From Takakia lepidozioides (lineage: Eukaryota > Streptophyta > Takakiopsida > Takakiales > Takakiaceae), in assembly GCA_030704615.1 (NCBI GenBank), contig CM060732.1:68491053-68555052 (forward strand): DNA of 64,000 bases, given 5' to 3'. This document shows, piece by piece, positions 34,611 to 46,036 of the stretch (position 1 is its first letter; every line of letters begins with the position of its first letter). A program made the translations under genes and the position numbers. The notes under the pieces were generated by a model. It had not been told where the DNA came from and did not search any database. It saw only the letters and a list, made by a program, of their open reading frames with translations.

Positions 34611-37443
34611 TCAACCTCTTGGCACCCAGAGGTTCTCGATGGCTTCATGACCCATTGGGATTCCACAGATTTTGAGACCCTGGTGATTCATCTCATCCAT
34701 TGATGAGCATGTTTGCAAGATGGACTGGTCCATGGTACAAATAACGTGAGCGAGTATGACAGAAGCCATGCCAGGCGTGATGGGAGCATGAATCCAAAGA
34801 CATTTCACCACCGATAGCCTAAAAAATGACCAGCTTATTGCGAACTGGGGCAACTCTCGACCAGCATCATGCAACCGCACAAACCATGTTATACAAGTAA
34901 GAAAAGACAGACATGGACTCACTCTCTTGTTGGCCACAGACCCCGCCAGTTTGGACATAAAAATAGGGAATAGATTGTACTCATAAGACGTTGTTTGCCG
35001 TAGCCTTGTGGCCATTGACCCCGCGCCCAGTTTGAGCGGGAACAAAAGGGACAGAACCTACCTCTGTCAGGGGCTGACGTTGGTAGTAAGACTTACCTCC
35101 ATATAAAGAATTAATCCGGGTTTTCCAGATATCCTCTAGAAATCCCTTCACACAAGCATCAATCTGCTGTGTGTGATTTGCCCAAAAACTAGGCCTCAGG
35201 AGGGCCTGGGCTTTTGGCTCAGCCTCGAGACTTTCAAAATTGGTAAACAGGGGTACAGGCACAATTCCCTTAATAGATTTGAAGAGAGCGTCTCTTTGGT
35301 GAGAGAACCCCGGACAGTGTATCAGAAAATGAATACTGTCTTCAGATTGCCACACAACGGGCACTTGAGGTCATCCAAGATGTCCTCCCCCATGTCACAG
35401 ACTGGAAACAAGTTCAGGGAAGTTTTCTGCCTAACTTCATTTTCATCAGACAATCTCATGGCAACAGACATGGCTGAGGACACTACAGCCTCTAAGTCAG
35501 ATTTATCCAGCAGGGTCAAGACTTGCAGATCCAGGTCCAGGTCCTTGAGGATCTCTTCTACTCTCTTCTGCCAGGACTTAGCCTGTTTGACAGGGCGGTC
35601 CTGTTTCCAAGATATAGAGTCGATTAATTTAGGATATCTGGTGTTGGGCATATGTTGCAGCTGACCCCACCATCTGACCTTGAATTCATCTCGTCGGGAG
35701 CTTAAGGACGGAATGCCAAACTCACCCCGAACAGCCACATTGGCTGTTTTGGAGCATGCTGACATACACTCCTTAAGCACCCCCACTTGAATGGATTCTA
35801 GAGACTTAGCCTGGTTGGAGTTATCAACCCATATAGCAGATCCGTACTCCAAGGCAGGTCTAATAACGCGACAAAGCATGGTTTTCTTAACCTCAGAGTT
35901 GACCCCTCTGCAGTGGAAAAATTTAGTGAGCCCCAGCGAAGTCATCCGCAAACTTAAGGGCTGGTATGGTGGTATCACCCACCCTTAACCCAAATCCCTC
36001 ACTTTCCACATCCTCGAGGAGTTGATTGATGAAAACATTGAAGAGCAGAGGGGAGAGAGTACATCTTTGAGCACACCTTGGTCTATGTCAAAGAAGTTGG
36101 ACTTCTGTCCGTTAACAGTGACACAGCTTTTGGTGTGAGCATACAAGTTGTGGACAACTCTCCACATCTTTCCCTTGATCCCACAAGACCAGAGGCGGAA
36201 CCATAGGCCATCTCTCCACACTGTGTCATAAGCCTTTTTGACATCCAGGAAAAAGACATAAGTGGGTTTCCCTTCTTTTTTCCTTCCCTGGATAATCTGG
36301 CTTAGAGTGAAGATATGATCCACACAGCCCCTGTTTCGCCGAAAGCCAGCTTGGCCTTCGTGGAAACAACCTCTAGACTCCAGATCAACCTCGAGACGAG
36401 TACTTATAACTCTGCAGAATGTCTTGCCAACAGCATTGAGGAGCGTGATGCCACGGTAGTTCCCCGGTTCTTCTCTGTCACCCTTCTTGTATAGATTGAC
36501 AATGACCCCCTGTCGCCAGCGAAAGGGGATCATTTCAGTCTTCCAGATAAGGTTAAAGAGGAGAACTAGGGCCTCTATCATGGGATCGCCACCATGCTTG
36601 ATAAGCTCGTTGACAATACCATCAGGTCCACCAGCTTTATATCCATTTAAATGTTCAATTGCTTCCACAATCTCAGAAGAACTAATGGGAGCATTATAAG
36701 CCATTGAAATATACTCCAGTTCATCAGGGCTGTTTTGAATCATAGGAACAGTTTTTCCAACCGTGTCCCTCCATTCAGCAGAAGACCCCTCACTGTTAGA
36801 CCTAGAAGTTCTGCCAAGGATACTGTAAACGTTGAAGGGCCAACCAGAATTTCTTGTCATTACCACCATGGTGGTTTGAGTTTATTTCACTGTATAACTT
36901 GTCCCAGTATAATTTCTTCTGAGACCTAACAAGCTGATTGATATCTTTACGGAGCTGGTAGTACCTCGCCCACAATTCTCTGTTGGTTTCCAAATTGCAG
37001 CACTCTTTATAGAGGGCTCGTCTCTCAGCTATCTTGAGTTTAATCTCATTAGTCCACCAATTAACTGCTCTACCGCAGACAATTAGTTTCCTCCCAATGA
37101 TCTTGTCAGCCACGGAGGAAACGAAACTCTCCCAAGAGTCCACTGCTCTTTCGACTTCATTTCTTGCGTTAACAGAGTGTGACTGAAGTTCTTGGAGCGA
37201 TTGGACAAAATGAGGGAGAGCCTCTTGCAAGGCCTGGACGTACTCAGCCTTGACCTCCTCATTGTGGAATTTTTCTATGCGCCACTTCCGAATCGAACGT
37301 TTCACAGATCTCTTGGTGGTGGGAAAACACCTTTTGATCTCAGTCCAAACCAGGAAGTGGTCAGAGGTACCAATATCAGTTCTGTCGATCAACACATTGG
37401 CACACTGGGGGAACAAAATTTTGTCCATTATGATATAGTCCAC
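34611..37443 (-). mobile_element. LINE retrotransposon, 5'-truncated
   Basis: The minus strand reads the end of an APE-type endonuclease (DIGTSDHFLVWTEI, with the SDH motif), a linker, then non-LTR reverse transcriptase. The RT shows GYKAGGPDGI, PFRWRQGVIVNLYKKGD, NYRGITLLNAVGKTFCRV, EGQAGFRRNRGCVDHIF, FFLDVKKAYDTVWR and FDIDQGVLKD. It ends with a C-terminal zinc-like motif (CPLCGN...HFLIHCPGFSH) before the 3' end near 34620. Frame breaks near 36850, 35980 and 35340 show it is dead. The FADD box is not intact in frame. Truncation at the 5' side is usual for LINE insertion. Confidence 0.9.
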
Positions 37444-38460
37444 AATAGGGAATAGAAACTATCTTTGTGAGGGGCTCACTCCGGTAGTGTGACTTACCTT
37501 GGTAAAGACAATTAGTTCGGGCTTTCCAGATATCCTCTAGAAAATCCTTCACACAAGCATCAATCTCCGGTGTGTGAGTAAAATCTGAGAGAATGTACTC
37601 AGAAGACGTTGCTTGACGTAGCCTTGTGCTCATAGACCCCGTGCCCAGTTTGGGCGGAACAAAAGGGAACATATACTACCTTTGTGAGGGGCTCACTCCG
37701 GTGGCGTGACTTACCTTGATAGAGACAATAAGTTTGGAATTTCCAGATATCCTCTAGAAAGCCCTTTACACAACCATCAACTTGTGGTGTGTGAGCTGCC
37801 AAGCAATTGGACCCCAACAGGCCAGGGAATTGGGGCGCAGCCTCAAGATTTTGAAAGTTTAAGAACAGAGGTGCAAGGACAATCTTCTTGATTGTCCTGA
37901 AGAGGGTCACTCTCTGGTAAGCATATCCCTGATAATGCATCAGAAAATGGATATTGTCTTCAGGCTGCCTGGGCAATTACAATCTCCTCTTCCTCTCTGC
38001 ATCTGTTTATTGTTCAAAGGTAGGCTTACTGCCCTGATTTTAAATTTCAGTCTTGTGCCAAGGGTAGGTAGGCCATCCTTGAGGGTAGATCATCCTTGAG
38101 GCCCTCGCCCATGTCACAGACTGCAAACAAGTTCAGGGAAGGTCTATGCTTAACTTCGTTTTCATGGGACAGTCTTTGGACATCAGACATGGCTTTGGAT
38201 ACAACCCCCTCCAGGTCAGCTTCATCCAGTAGGATCAATTCTTGTGGACTAATATTCAGATACTTGAAAATCTCTTCTATCATTTTCCGCCAAGACTTAG
38301 CCTGTTTAACGGGGCGATTCAGCTCGCCCCACCATCTGACCTTGAATTCATCACGTCGAGAGCTTAAGGTAGGTATGCCAAACTCGCCCCGGAGAGAGAG
38401 AGAGGTACTTGCAATGAATGCCATGCAAACAATGTATTCCGAAACTAAGTCTATCAACAA
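37444..38460 (-). mobile_element. two further 3'-end LINE fragments in tandem
   Basis: Two more copies of the LINE 3' region sit head-to-tail. One spans about 37444-37675 (KLGTGSMSTRLRQATSSEY, ACVKDFLEDIWKAR), the other 37676-38460 (HFLMHYQGYAYQRVTLF, ACVKGFLEDIWK-like, GEFGIPTLSSRRDEFKVRWW). Both align with 34611-35900. They are separate insertions or fragments left by nested insertion. Confidence 0.8.
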
Positions 38461-39900
38461 CTTTTCCTATCTGATTGGACAATTGTAAATCGAGCATGAT
38501 ATACGAGATACTCTTCGACCACCTGAAACTGACAATCCATTGTAATCGCCAAACCATTTCCATGACAGGAGGTAAGTTGAGCCAGAGTGCCAAACCTCAA
38601 TAATAGAGATGTAGGCGAGATAGACGGCTACGTTGAAGGAGGCGAGCACCGCTAGCCGCTGAAGCATTGGTAGTCTTGCCATCATGGTCTGTCTTCAAAG
38701 GCGCAAACTCAGAGATGAGCAGATACCCATTAAAATCTCAACTAATTGCATAGGAGGAATGTGGGTGCAGTCATGAAAGTAACGATTTGCACTTGTACCT
38801 CTCCAAAGAGAAGGGATTCAGAAGAATTCTACCAACTCAGGGAAGGGCATCACGAGAAGGCAGCGGAGAGAATCCCTTTGAATCCCATCTTTTCGTGAAT
38901 CGTTTTTCCATTCCACCCCCACAATCTTCTATCCATCCACAGATTCATTATTCCCTCTTAAGATTTTGATGTACTTATTATTCATTGCTTCGTCTTTAGC
39001 CACGCATGCATTGTGAAGACATCCCTTCGTTCAGGAGGAGCTGGGTTCTACTCCGAGTGAAGACCCATCCGTCCATCCCATGTGGGCTGTGAGTGGTCTC
39101 GCTCACTCTTCTTCCTTTCTTGAGCAGTACTTGGGTGTTTGTGTAACAACGGGGATAAGCCCTTCAGGCTTTGCGTTGCGGATCTAGGAAGTTCAAACGC
39201 TACTTTCCATTTGTGTCTCAATCTATAATTTTTTTTCCTTTGTAAGCCTTTCTTCCCCATGCTTTTACCACCACCAGGAAGATTAAGCTTTTGCGTGTCA
39301 TCTATAGTCCCATTGCGTGAGGTGACAATTGTGACACCTCCATTGTAGTTCTGTTCGAGACCAAACAGTGACCCTTTCCAACAAAACCATAGGCTAGATA
39401 CAAGCCATAACAAGAGTAAAAGAAACTTAGGAACTGTGCAGCAAGAATTCAAAACCAGGATCCCTTTATTATTTCTTGCAAAGAATTAGCATTCAGTAGA
39501 ATTTCAAACAAGAGCAATGCTAACCATTGTTTCCCCTCCCCTAGCAATGTAAGTCTTAATGGAAACTAGCAGAAAAGAAACATTCTTCAAGTATTGAGTT
39601 GCTTGACCTAGTCATGTAGAACAGGCCTCCAGGGCTTCGCTGAAGCAATTCGAGACATTACAAAACACGGATGGACATATATAGAAACAACAAGGCTGCT
39701 TCAGCTCTTGTTCTACACAATTGAAGAGGTGTGAACACAACTGACAATTTTGTTGCAGGGCAGATTGGTTCCATCCATACCTCTCAATGGGTCTCTCACC
39801 TTTGTCATATATTTCTAGCACATTTTGCGAGAATTTGCATTGAGCAATGATCTGTCTATAACATCCTAGAGCCACTTCGGTGTGCAGTTTAGTTTTGAGG
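38461..39900. other. intergenic, no supported gene
   Basis: No recognisable domain or repeat structure. The open frames are short. Confidence 0.45.
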
Positions 39901-39904
39901 AAAT

Positions 39905-40375
39905 TCAATTTTTCTTTTCCAATTTTGCCATTATCTTCTTCACTTTGTCCAAGTCTGCCGTGATTTTTGGAGAGGCTCCAGCGTCTCCCTTTAAATCCCC
40001 TTCCTTCTGCACAATCACTTCTGCAATGTTTCCCAACTTACCCAACACTTGTTTGAGTTCCTCCTTGATCATCCCTTTGGTTTGCTTGTCAAGAAAAGCC
40101 GCCTTTCCCTTCTTGCCACCTGGGGTTTGAGATCCCGAACCCCCATCCTCTGAAGAACTTCCCAAATCAGCCACGGGACCCTTCTGGCTTGGGCTTTGAG
40201 ATCCTGAACTGGCCAAATCGGCAGCCAAGGGGCTCTTATTGGCTTTTGGGGTTTGAGATCCAGAAGCCCCACCCTCTGAAGAACTTCCCAAATCAGCCAC
40301 GGGACCCTTCTTCTGGCTTGGGCTTTGAGATCCCGAACCTGAATCCGCGGCCTGTTTGTTTGGTGTATTCGACAT
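39905..40375 (-). CDS. small disordered repeat protein with charged C-terminal helix
   Basis: A 156-codon frame from the ATG at 40375. The first two thirds consist of imperfect repeats (GSQSPSQKKGPVADLGSSSE; GSQTPKANKSPLAADL; GSQSPSQKGPVADLGSSSED; GSQTPGGKKGKA), which suggests expansion of a 30-35-residue unit. The last 60 residues are lysine- and leucine-rich and probably helical (IKEELKQVLGKLGNIAEVIV; DLDKVKKIMAKLEKKN). I do not recognise the family. The ordered structure and clean start favour a real gene. Confidence 0.55.
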   Translation of the reverse strand: MSNTPNKQAADSGSGSQSPSQKKGPVADLGSSSEGGASGSQTPKANKSPLAADLASSGSQSPSQKGPVADLGSSSEDGGSGSQTPGGKKGKAAFLDKQTKGMIKEELKQVLGKLGNIAEVIVQKEGDLKGDAGASPKITADLDKVKKIMAKLEKKN

Positions 40376-41446
40376 GGTGATGACTACGCAATGAGCATGG
40401 TAGTGATGTGTCCAAATGAGATACAGCACACTCCTATTTCTCTCTACTCTATCGAGGTTTTATGATATCCTTGTACTCATTCCTTCAACAAAAACTTCTC
40501 TTATCATCTCGAGTCCTCGGTGTCCTCGAGTGGAAAATCTGAATCTCGCCTGATCAATCATTTATCACGCGCACTTGAGCCAAAATTATTGATCATCCCC
40601 AGGCAACCCTTCATTGTAAAAAGTTCGTCAACCTCTGTAACATGTCTTTATGTTATTACGGATTTCCTTCTCTCAATCATCTTGTGTGAGTGATTGTTCT
40701 CTCTCTGGCAATATACAATTCTCTAGCAATTCTGTCTTTAATCAATCCAGTATGGAACAGACTTCATCTTCATTGACATCACCTAGGATCTACAAATCCT
40801 CTCTTGCTGCTTACCTCATTTGAGACTCTTGATGATTCCTCTCATGGAGTCCATTTCCATCTCCAAGAAAGGGGTATATAAAGACACTTGAAATCTTTCA
40901 CATAAGTTTTTGACCATTACTCTCAATGTCTGGATTTTATCCGCTTCAGATCCAACGGCCTCACATGCTTCATGGGGCATCAAAGAGATGAACTCCAAAG
41001 GTTTTCTTTACCATCAAGAGTCCCCTGAGGAATGGATAGAAAATGATATTCATCCTCTCTCACAGATGCTATCATCCATATGTTTGTCCAACCACATCTG
41101 GGGTCTTATGCATCACAGGAGAAATCCTGCGAGATAGACATGCCAGCAAAGAAAGGTCCAACGCTTATGATGCTAAAACTTGGACAGAGAACCTTGAGCC
41201 TCAAGCTGAAGAGAAAGGATCATTAAATGATCAGCTTCTAGTGTTCACCTGTGAAGATGTTGTGGACACTCATAAACCCTCACTAAGAATGTTTTCACAA
41301 GACATTCCCCCCTAGCAGATACTGCTAACAGAGACCAAAGATTCCTTTGGTGTGAGCTTTGCCCAAAAGCCTCTTAAATGTGTTTGCCTTCACAATGATT
41401 CCAGACACTTCCTTGGTTTTGAGCATGCTATCCCATCATGTTTGTG

Positions 41447-41449
<3 letters not shown>

Positions 41450-41484
<35 letters not shown>

Positions 41485-41500
41485 TCAGAAAGAGAGAGAG
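41450..41500. repeat. (CT)n microsatellite followed by GA-rich inverse
   Basis: About sixteen CT units ending near 41481, then TTTGCTCAGAAAGAGAGAGAGAAG, which can pair with the CT run. Confidence 0.9.
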
Positions 41501-41519
41501 AAGCCCACCTTTGAACAGC

Positions 41520-41640
41520 AAACAGATGCAGAGAGGAAAGAGGGATTGCAATTGCCCGTTGTGTGGGCAACCTGAAGACACTATTCATTTTCTGATTCAT
41601 TGTCCTGGGTACTCTCATGAGAGAGACTACCTCCAAGAAG
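41520..41640 (+). mobile_element. LINE C-terminal fragment
   Basis: Encodes CNCPLCGQPEDTIHFLIHCPGYSHERD, the same zinc-like C-terminal motif as the LINE at 34611-37443, here on the plus strand and without the rest of the element. Confidence 0.7.
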
Positions 41641-41767
41641 ATAAAATTTACCCAGATTGGGATGGAGAGATCTCACCTGCTCACATGACTGCCGTATTGA
41701 AATTTGGAGATTGATACAGAAGACAGAATACAGTAGAAAGACTCCTGTGACTTTGAACAAAGATACA

Positions 41768-43979
41768 TTATGCGCTTGCTATAAATCTCGATATATCTTC
41801 CAGCCCAGCCTCCTTGTAGAAAGATGCAAGCTGCTCCCGCACATTGTCCCAGCTCCCATCAACTGCAGCAAGGTCCAACAAAAATGCTGCCTGGTCGACT
41901 GCCACCTGTGAGAGCATGGACCACACAAGTCAGGATTCTCTTTGTTTTTTTCCCATTTGAGATGAAACAACCTTTATGAGTCATAACCACCTTCATGAAG
42001 TTATTTGAAAGAATTTATGAAAAGTGATATTGTGAGATGACCCAAGGCGATGTGGAACTTCCTTGACAAGAGATTGCTCATGAGAGTATTTTCGGTGAGC
42101 AAGGCACACAACTGAGGAGTATCGCCTATCTCCCACAATAAAGACTCAAGCCGGAAATGTGACTTGTAACACAATCACCATGCTATCCCAGGAAAAGGCC
42201 TCCATAGAGGTCTCATGACAAATCCACATGCCTGAAAGGGTTCACACTCATAATTATAGTAGGTACTTATTGTGAATCAGACCCTCTTCGAAAGATTGAA
42301 AGGGATGTTAATGCACCTCCTTCCGCACAGTTTCCATAGGTGTGACAACCTCAATGTTTAGAGTGGCCCCCATTCCGCCACCTGCCGCCACTGTGTCCCT
42401 TGGCCCCCCCTGCTGATGTAGTTGATCCTTTCTTTCTCTTTTTCTTAAATCCCTTTCTTGGCAATGGGAAGCAAAGCTCAGGGGTATTTTGACATCTGTT
42501 CCCTTCTACTTTCTCAGTCCACAGGCCTCTCAGACCCCTGTGAATTTTTTTTTGAAGTTCTTTCTTCCTCCTCTCTCTCTATGTGTGAGTGTTCATCTAT
42601 ACATGACTCTTTTGTATAGCCAAGATGGTGAAGGAAGTTTACTGCAGAGAAAGACCAACCTGAGCAGGGCTCTTGCCCTTAAGAAGGTCTTCCCGCTGAC
42701 CCTCTTCGGTGACCCTTTCTCGCATGAATTCTACTTGCTCGTCACCCCACCCAGCCATGGCTGCGACATGTAAATAGCTGGTACCCAGTGTCCACCAGGG
42801 TGACTTTAGAGCAATACGGGCTGCATCTTTAGACTCCAGTTTGCGCCCTGTCTGTGGAAATGTCCTTTCACATGAGTACTAGTTCAGCAACAGATGCAAG
42901 CAAATCCTGGGAAAACTCAATGCACATCTCTGTGGCTGGTCATTGCTGACTTTAGCCTGCTAGTTAAAAGCCCCCTGCAACTCCATTTTACACACATCAA
43001 ACAAATTCCTGAGTTTTTCGAGTACCACTTGAGAAAACATCCGCGACATGTATGAAGGTAACAGTGCCACAAAGGTGGACTCATTTCAGGTTCAGATCAA
43101 ATTCACTTTGGTTACTGCGAGCGATATATTCGACCTCATCACAGTTGTGGTGAGGTGCCCCTGCTATCTCCCTTGTGCTGAGAAATTGATTCAATGAGCC
43201 TCAAAACTGGAATTAAGAGTAGGCATGATAGATACCTTCAGCATGAGCTCGGCATTAAATACAAACGGCCGTCCAAAGCCAGGAAAGTGCTGTCTACTAG
43301 CATAAAATTCTCCAGTAACCAAAGCCGACACTGGGTCCCCCTTCTCCAAGTGTCTCAAAGCGAGCCTCTCGAACACATCTGGAAACATCCCCACTTTTTT
43401 CATCAAGTACACATCTATGCTGGGCAGTTTTGATGCACCAAAATCGCCATTCCTGTAAAGAGATTTCCCAACCTCTCCTGCACTGCTTTCTAGAATTGTC
43501 GAACTTTGAGAATCACTGTCCTCCTCGACTAACGCCCTATGAATGTACTCATCCGTGCTTCTAGCCAGCAAATTGAGACCCGATTTCCTCAGTCGAACGA
43601 TGGGCAGGTCCATGTCCGCTGAAGGTGTCGGCCATCGAAGCAGAGCCGTCACTTGCCCCTCCTGGTCCTTCGAGAGGGGGATAGCCAGAGGCAGAATACC
43701 TTTCCTGTTCTCGGGCGAGACCAGTGTCTCTCCCTTCGCCTGAAGAACGTTTAGTAAAGACTGAAGAGACGATGGAGGTTCAACCGCAGCTACCTCTCTG
43801 ATAAATGTGGCGTGCTCCGAAGCTGTGGTGGCTATGGAGGCCCTGGCCCGGACAGAGGTAATCCAGTTGAAACTCCTCAAAGCAGTTCTTCTACAAACAA
43901 ACCCCAACTCAGCATTGGCAGCCCTCTGCCTTGGCATTGCGAGCGCTGTGGAGATCTGCAAGAAGCTGATTGCCTTCAT
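41768..43979 (-). CDS. conserved plastid-targeted protein of unknown function, three exons, intact
   Basis: Exons 43979-43236, 42851-42660 and 41905-41768, all phase 0 with GT-AG borders, give 357 residues. The first 50-60 residues are rich in Ser, Arg and Ala with few acids, like a chloroplast transit peptide. The mature part has GILPLAIPLSKDQEGQVTAL, LRWPTPS, DEYIHRALVEED, DVYLMKKVGMFPDVFERLAL, SALVTGEFYAS.Q.FPGFGRPFV, KDAARIALKSPWWTLG and, in the last exon, AFLLDLAAVDGSWDNVREQL. I believe this is a conserved family of green-plant plastid proteins but cannot name it. No lesions are seen. Confidence 0.85.
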
Positions 43980-44605
43980 GGCTGATCGTCTCTCTTCTCT
44001 CTCCCCCTTCTGGACTTGCTATGCTTTCTAGCCTCTGCGCTATCTGCAAGCCAAGAAATAGATGAATGTCCACGATAAAGTGGGACATGTCGATGAACGT
44101 AATCTCTATCCGTAGCACGATTGGACGAAACGTGATGACAAAAGGAGGATGAAACTAGTCGATGACAAGCAAGTGTGCTGTGCAGTGTGGCCATCCTCTT
44201 CCTCGCAGGCAAGTTGGTATCTTGATTACGAGCAGAAGGCCTTGCATTGTGCATTAGACTGACGGGGGATTCTGTGGATTTGGAAGCGCATGTGCCTTTG
44301 CGATGCCTGCGCGGACAGCATTGCAAGTGGTGGTGATGGCGCCCCCCAAGCCTTTCGCGAAAACGGAGGAAGGTATAGATATAGTGCTGTTTCGGAATTT
44401 TGGATCGGTTACGTTTGTGGGTCGAGGCTTCAGAAATTTCTTGACCTATATCAGCAGATTTACACTCTTCTGGGTAGAAAAGGTTGTTAGACCAGGAAAT
44501 TAAGAGGAACGTGTGCACGCCCGGTAGGCACAGCTTTATCAGTTGTTTCTTCAACATATGGGGCTTAGGGGATATTTTTGTTTTTTTCCCATTCTTTGTG
44601 TGTAT

Positions 44606-44640
44606 GAGAGAGAGAGAGAGAGAGAGAGAGTGTGTGTGGC
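44606..44640. repeat. (GA)n microsatellite then (TG)n
   Basis: About twelve GA units followed by TGTGTGTG, in non-coding DNA upstream of the plastid-protein gene. Confidence 0.85.
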
Positions 44641-44749
44641 TGTGGACCCTGTGGGGTACTCTATTTTGGGGGCATGTCACCGGGTTGTCTTCTCATAGAG
44701 AGCTGGGAAAGTGTACTTCCAGTTGAAGATGTGCAAGCATTTGAAGGCT

Positions 44750-46030
44750 CTCATTAGTGCACTCTTCTAGTTGCCACAGATGTGACACATATTGCTTTGG
44801 ACTGCAGTGGTGGAGAGCCATGTAATCCGGGGTTAGAGAGAAGAGCAGAAGGTGCTCTTTTGCTTTTCCTGAGAGATTGGCTACGACATCACATCAGGGG
44901 TAACAGGGGCATCTTCCCTGGGATAGTATAATCTTGGAACCTGTTCTGGGGTTTGGGCCATCCTCCAGGGTACAAGAAACTCATCCCGAACTTGTCATAA
45001 CGCTCGCCCACAGAAACGCCAAATCGAGTGTTTGATGTACGAGTTGGTGTTATTACCCCTTCTAGTAACCACAACTGGTTTTATTCCCGAATCTGGCAAA
45101 AGATCAGACAATGCCAGTCACACAACCTCTAAGAAAGGCTGAGAGCTCAGCCAAAATAAATTATGTCCACTACGGCGAGGACCTGTATAATTTACACAGA
45201 AAGGGAAAACCTTTGGAAAGCTGCACCGGTACTACTCTACAATAAGTTCTTAGACATCTTCAGCTGCTAAAGATCTTTCACTGTATTTGCATGCAGGCCT
45301 AACAATGAACACAGAACAGGTTTGGCAGGAGTTCAGATCTGATCCTCCGAGGTGGTGGGACAGCAGCTTTGATAAGGTGGTCATATCTGCACCCAAATCT
45401 TTTTTGGTTTCTAAGATTGATCTTTTTTAATTGAAGTGGGCATGGTGACGTTTTGGTGGACCAACCGTCAGTTCCTCAGAAGAATAACACTGATGGTCTT
45501 TATTTGCCGACCTGCCATTCTTGTTATATGCATCAGTAGGCTGTTAGTGCACAGAAGCATAGCAGTTGTTTGTTCGCCGTAGTTTAGTGTGGTGGTTACA
45601 GTGGTCTATGTGAGGCACATTAAAGCTCTGTTTCAGCTGCAGACTGGTGGTTTTCAAAGTCCGAAATACCTGGACTACAAACATAAGCATGCAAAGGAGG
45701 TACTTTGGATTGAGAGCACGTCAAACCCCCAGCGGGTGAAAGCAGAGCTGGACACTTTGACACAAGGTTGAGCACTATCTGGTGGCAGTTCCTTATTTCT
45801 GACATCCATGGAAAGATAGTGTGAGTGCTTTAAATGATGATGCTGATTCAAATGCTCAACTTCAGATAGATGGACGTGGTTGCAGTTTTGCTCAATGCAG
45901 GTGACCTCAGTTTTGCTCTGATAGTCAACAGAGCCTGTCCTCATGAAGAAATCTTTTGTGAAGTAAATACACGTTTGATAAGTTTTTCCGGGTTTGTTTC
46001 ATTAAGTCTGCAACTAATAGTTTTGACTTC
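44750..46030. other. intergenic, no supported gene
   Basis: No recognisable coding or RNA gene. A CAG (splice-acceptor-like) directly precedes the PPR start codon at 46037, so a 5' UTR intron may lie here. Confidence 0.4.
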
Positions 46031-46036
46031 CACAGG

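Noticed and set aside
44484-44726. Open frame containing RERERERE
   Set aside because: It is the translation of a (GA)n microsatellite.
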